64,000 nt of DNA, taken from assembly GCF_037975245.1 (NCBI RefSeq), contig NC_092566.1, positions 9,588,001 through 9,652,000 of the forward strand, given 5' to 3'. Positions 53,301 through 59,300 of this stretch are shown here, piece by piece. Below the pieces are notes generated by a model. It was not told where the DNA came from, searched no databases, and saw only the letters and a list, made by a program, of their open reading frames with translations. The stretch comes from Apostichopus japonicus (taxonomy: Eukaryota; Echinodermata; Holothuroidea; Aspidochirotida; Stichopodidae). Position 1 is the first letter of the stretch. Every line of letters begins with the position of its first letter. Position numbers and translations under genes: made by a program.

Positions 53301-56300
53301 TTGTAAACTTGTTGTTATTTAAAAATGTTCACTGATTGTTTCCCGAGTAAATGATGTTAATGAAGTTATAATTGGAAGGTGTGAAAGGGATTCTGGTTGA
53401 GATGTTGCAGTGCAGTCCCAAAAATCATCATTGATCTTGTAATTGAAGTGATGTAAACAGCCTGCCAAATGTACCTTGACTGGTCCCGACATACATTACC
53501 AACTTGCATTAAACAATTGAGGTGGCAAATGTTGTTAATTTGATCAGTGATTTAGGATGAATATGTCATCTTCTTTCACCCTTATAAGACAAGGACATAT
53601 AATACCCTATCATGGTTCTGTAACGTCAGATGCTCACTGCTGCAATTTTCTTTAAAACTTGTGTTCTTTAGCTTAATTTTCCCCACTTTTTCCCTTCCCC
53701 ACTCCTTCCAACCCTTCTCTATCACCTTCCATACACCTCCCTGCCCCTCTCCTTCCTACCCCTCTCCTTCCCCTCTCCTCCCTGCTCCTCTCACCCCTTC
53801 CCCACTCCTCACTGCCCCCCTCATCCCCTCCTCCTGCCTGTCTCCTTTGCCCTTCTCTTTGGTCAGGACCATGCACAAAACCGTCAAGTGTAACCCATTC
53901 CAACTACTTCTATAACTGTAATTTCAATTATGACTCATAGATCTCATTCATTTCTGTTGTTTCTTGCTCTTGTCAGATTGTTGTCTGAGTTGACAGGCGG
54001 TGACGTACAGATTGATGACGTATCGGTACTAGCCACAGAGACTGGCACAGACGATACACGCTCCATGGTAACACTCTATGTGATTGACCCAGACACTAAC
54101 CTCATCTTGGATGCAGACACAGTCATCAAGTAAGGATCTACTCCTCTCAGTTTCCCTGGAAACTGATCCCCTTGCTCTAGTCCGAGATGAAAAAATATGC
54201 CAAGATACCTGGTTGATGAATTTCATGGCATACCTTTCAGTCAACATCTATTTAAAAAGTTTTCTTCTTTTACTAATATTGCATTTTCATTATTAAAAAA
54301 ACAAGTTTCGTGGCCTTTTAAGCAATATGATATACATTTATGTGTTCTGATGTAGATCTGTCAGTAACCTTATGATTTTAAGAAAATACGGGAGATGCTA
54401 TGGTGGTTAAGATCACAGATCTTATAAAACTGAAATGTTAAAAAATAGAAATGTTAAATATTTATTGAGCTACAGCGTATAACAATACCAGAATATGACT
54501 CATGTGGGGCGGGGTAAAGTATCTGACAATTAATTGTTTCCTCATTAATGTCCAACCCCCCCTACCACCCTCACACCCCATCCAACATCTCTCTCCAGTG
54601 CCATCACTGGTCAGTTTTAAAGGATGCACATGCTTTATTTCTAAATTAATTATTAAAGTTTAAGAGAGAAAATTCTTAATACCATAGAAAACTCAGCCTT
54701 TATATTCAGGGGTATATTTTGTCTCGCATAAATTAAACATCTCTCTCTTCCTCTTTCTCTTTCTTTCTCATGAACAGAAGCCTCGACAAATCACCAATGA
54801 GTGTGGAAGAATTGTTTGTCCAAGAATCTATTCGGGATATTTACGTGAGTTTTGTACCATGTTTGACAACCTCTCCAAGCGACGAAATTCTCTTTCTGGG
54901 AATTTTTGTTTTGTTTTCCAGCTTCCATAGCAATTTTGACTTTTCTTTCCTACAAGCAGTGAAATTCATATATTCTTATTCCACATGTGTCAAACTTAAC
55001 CAGTTCCATCATTTACAAACCTATGTTTTTTTCTATTGATTTTTCAGCCCTTAGTGGGAGACCAGGTCCAGACTATGTTTGGTACCCTTGGTATTTCCCT
55101 CCTGGCGATAGCACTGCTGCTTCTCTTTGGTAACACCCTCTTCATCATCATACTGTGCTGTTTGAGATGGAGGTAAGACAACTTTGAGGAACCCTCTCTA
55201 TCCCCCCCCTCCAAAGCATACCAATGTCATCCTACTGCTTTTTAGGATGCTAGTACCAGTGTATACACCAGCCTAAATGTATGATACTGTACATGGTAAT
55301 ACACCATACTCTACAAGTATGATACTGTACATGGTAATACACCATACTGTACAAGTATGATACTGTACATGGTAATACACCATACTCTACAAGTATGATA
55401 CTGTACATGGTAATACACTAGACTACATGTATGATACTGTACATGGTAATACACCATACTGTACAAGTATGATACTGTACATGGTAATACACCATACTGC
55501 ACAAGTATGATACTGTACATGGTAATACACCATACTGTACAAGTATGATACTGTACATGGTAATACACCATACTGTACAAGTATGATACTGTACATGGTA
55601 ATACACCATACTGTACAAGTATGATACTGTACATGGTAATACACCATACTGTACAAGTATGATACTGTACATGGTAATACACCATACTGTACAATTATGA
55701 TACTGTACATGGTAATACACCATACTCTACAAGTATGATACTGTACATGGTAATACACCATACTCTACAAGTATGATACTGCTGGGCTAGAGTATAGAAG
55801 GCTACTCCTAAAGTAATACAATAGAATGCCAAAAGTATAGAAACATGCGGCTTCCTGTCTTAATTGGTTTTACAAAAAAATAGTTTTCTATGTAAGTGCT
55901 CGTAAAGTACTTGTCCTGAGTGAGCTAGTACCAAGTACCTTTGCCAGGTACTTTTGAGGTAATACGACACTGCTGATGATAGAAATGTTACCTCATCAGA
56001 ACTGAATGTTGATTTCAACTGAAAACACTACACTTTGCTTTTAGAATTTTAAATATACAGACATTTGTTAACTGAATCATGGAATGAGGCAAAGAAAGAG
56101 AGTGCAACAATTCTGTCAAAATGTGAACATTTTCCCTTTTTTTTTTAAATATTGTTTCTTTTGCTTATTAAAGTCCTGACCCTGAGGAACGTGAAAGGTA
56201 ACTCTAATGCAGACATCAATCATTTATTTGAACACTTTTCTTGTTTTCCAGACCTAATCTTGGTGTACCACTGTTTGAATCTCCTTCAATCTTTTCTTCA

Positions 56301-59300
56301 TTCCATACATAAACACTATACAGTCTAGCTTTTGTAGTGTAGTGATTTTTCTATGTCCCTCTGTTACTTGCCCATTGAAGTAGAATCCTTAACAATCAGC
56401 CCAACCCTACCCCGTGCCTCCCCCCCACCTGCCTACCTCTTCATTACCCCACTGGCATATTTTCATATTAAGTTCTAGCCCATCCCCCACTCCCCCCCCC
56501 CCCCCCCCGCCCTCCTTTGCCCCCTAGTTTTCCTTTTCCCTTTTAGAGAAATTGAGTGTCAGTTCAATTTAAATAGTACAACTCATGCACATTTCTACTA
56601 ATATCTCAGGATTGCTATTTGATATCTTCCCAAAATAATTTCTACTTTTTTAAGTATGATGTATTCATTACTAACAATTTGTTCAAATTCCAAATTAAGT
56701 TTCCAAAAAGCATTTACAAATAAAAGTTTGGTTAGTAATTGTATCCATTACTGACCAATTGCCAAAACTGTCATTTCCAAAATAAAAGGTAATGCAAGGT
56801 TAGATAGTATACCCCCATATTTTGGTCAGGAAATAAAATGATATTTATCTTGACCCCCTCATGAAGACATTAAAGGGTAGTTAGGTACCACACAGTACAC
56901 TTAATGGGAGGGGAGAGTGTTGAGGATCTCTCAGTTTTGGTGGTCCTATGTTTCAAGGATGATGGTTAAATACCCACATTTTGAACACATCCAGAAATTT
57001 TGTCCAAGATAAAAATCTATTGCCAGAAAGAAACGTAAAGGTAACTGGAAGTCTCCTTGCATATTAAGCACTATTACACAACTAAGTGTAAAAATATGTT
57101 AACCATGTGAACAGTTGTCTATGTAATTATTGGACGGATGATCTGGGTAAATTTCCTTTAGATTTGTAGTCGTAAACAATCACAACTTATGCTGAAGCTG
57201 TTTCTATGAACCCAGCGGCCACACAAAATAAAATTAATAATATTCAGGCATAATTTGCTGCACATTCGGGGATTTCCAGGATCTGCTTAGCATATGAGAT
57301 TTGGAGAAACAGTAGTAAGATGATAGATGATAACCTTGATTATTATAATATCATCGTTTTGTACATACCCTGAAACTTTCATGTGAGCCCACTGCTACAC
57401 TATCTGGCAGCTGTGATTCATTTCAAGTTTCAATCTTGGGACATTTCTGGGGATACTTTAAATCTGGGAAAGGTCCATGGAATCCAGTGAAATTAGCCAA
57501 AGATAACCGCATACTTCTGTTCACCTTTACGATAGTAGGAATACTGTATTGCATCATCTTCTGAAGACATTTATTTTCTGAACCATCAACATATAATCTA
57601 TTTATAAACAATCTCAGATTTGGCACTTACAGGAAACATAAGGCACCTGCATAAATATTTGACAGTCCTTGGAACTATTTGAGCTGTATATTTTTTTAGG
57701 ACTCATGTACTTATTTTCCCTTTATACTTCTCCATTCTAATTATCCTAATTATCCTTATTGTTTCTATATTGTGTGTTGACTTGACCAAACACTGTCATT
57801 GTGTACCTTTTCTCCTGTCTTATTTTTGTATTTCCTATGTGGTCGATAACTTCACTTCTACCCTGCTATTTAAGTGCTTTTGGTTCAACCTGATATGATT
57901 GCAGCCTAACATGCCAACCAACATATTGTCATGTAGCCTAGTGTTATATTGGAACACTATGAACTACTATCTGTTCAAGCCACTCCATAATCGTGCAGCC
58001 TATCCACCTTTTGACAGTAATACATCTACCCAGACTTTCATATAAAGATTAAGCTCTACCTATGATATATCTGCTATGAAATTGCAACAGGTCTGGATTT
58101 GTTTTCTTCCTTTTTCCTTTCTTGGTTTTTTACTCCTCCCTAGCTACCATTATAGACTTTATTTATGTACATTAAATGCCATCTGTCAGGTGACAATCTT
58201 GCTGGAAAAAAAGATTGAATTTTCAGGTCATCTGTTTGGTTTGTATCTATATATTTTTTATCTCCAAAGTTGGATAATATCTGACAATTTGTTACTACTT
58301 TCTGTTCATAGGTATCTGCGCATGTTAACAGGTGGTCTCCAGAGTGGAGTTCTCTACAGTAAGGGAAGCATTCGGACAGATCTCAATGCCACGGAGATCA
58401 GCAGCTTTGGTGGGTGAGTACAATTACAATTACTTGAAAAGATCCAGAGGAGGGCTACTAGGATGATTAGTTCCTTAAAGAGTGTTCCTTATTATAGGAG
58501 GTTACAACTGTTGAATCTCACCACACTGGAGTTTAGGAGCTTACGTGGGGACTTGATTCAGGGTTTCAAGATTGTGTATGGTTTTGACAATTTATCCTTT
58601 ACCGACTTTTTCATGTTTGCTATTAAATAGTAGTTGTACCAGAGGTAATTGTCTTAAACTCCAAAAGTCACATAGTAGGATTAATATTCGGCATAACTTC
58701 TTTTCTAATAGGGTGGTGAATGAGTGGAACGGTTTGCCCGAGAAAGTTGTACTTGCAAGTAGTGTCAATAGGTTTAAGAATGCTTTGGACAAGCACTTTA
58801 AGCATTGTAATCGGGTCTGAGTGTTTGTGCCTTCATTTCTTTCCTCTCTCTTTAGGGTCCTTGATGGGGACTTGAGTGTCCCTCCTGATCCTTTTTTTTT
58901 CCTACTAAACTAAACTAAACATATGAAAGAACAGGAAAACATCTCACCATTAAGGTGTAAAGGTGACAGAAGCATAAAGTGTATCACTTGTGGTTCTCTT
59001 CTTCAATAAAGTAAAAAAAAATGGATTTTTAACCTGACGGGGGGAGTAGGGGGGCGGGAGGGTGTACAGTGAGTTTTGGGTGTACAGTTTTCATCATTTT
59101 AAGTGGATCAAAACCTTTTAAACATGATAACAGTACTGAACACAAACTGACTAGAATTAAACTGGAAGAAAGTTGGAATATTGTTTCACATACCTGTCAA
59201 TCGCCTATCCCCCTCCCTCCCTCCCCCACCCTTCCTCACCAACCCAAAGGTGTAAACCTGGAGATTTCCAATATAATAATGGATATTGTTGGCCAAAAGC

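Noticed and set aside
55311-55761. Long minus-strand open frames of over 100 codons
   Set aside because: They are translations of the 38-bp minisatellite in three phases with no other evidence of coding.
55276-55780. Regular short repeats resembling a CRISPR array
   Set aside because: The repeats abut directly with no unique spacers, and the locus is an animal intron.
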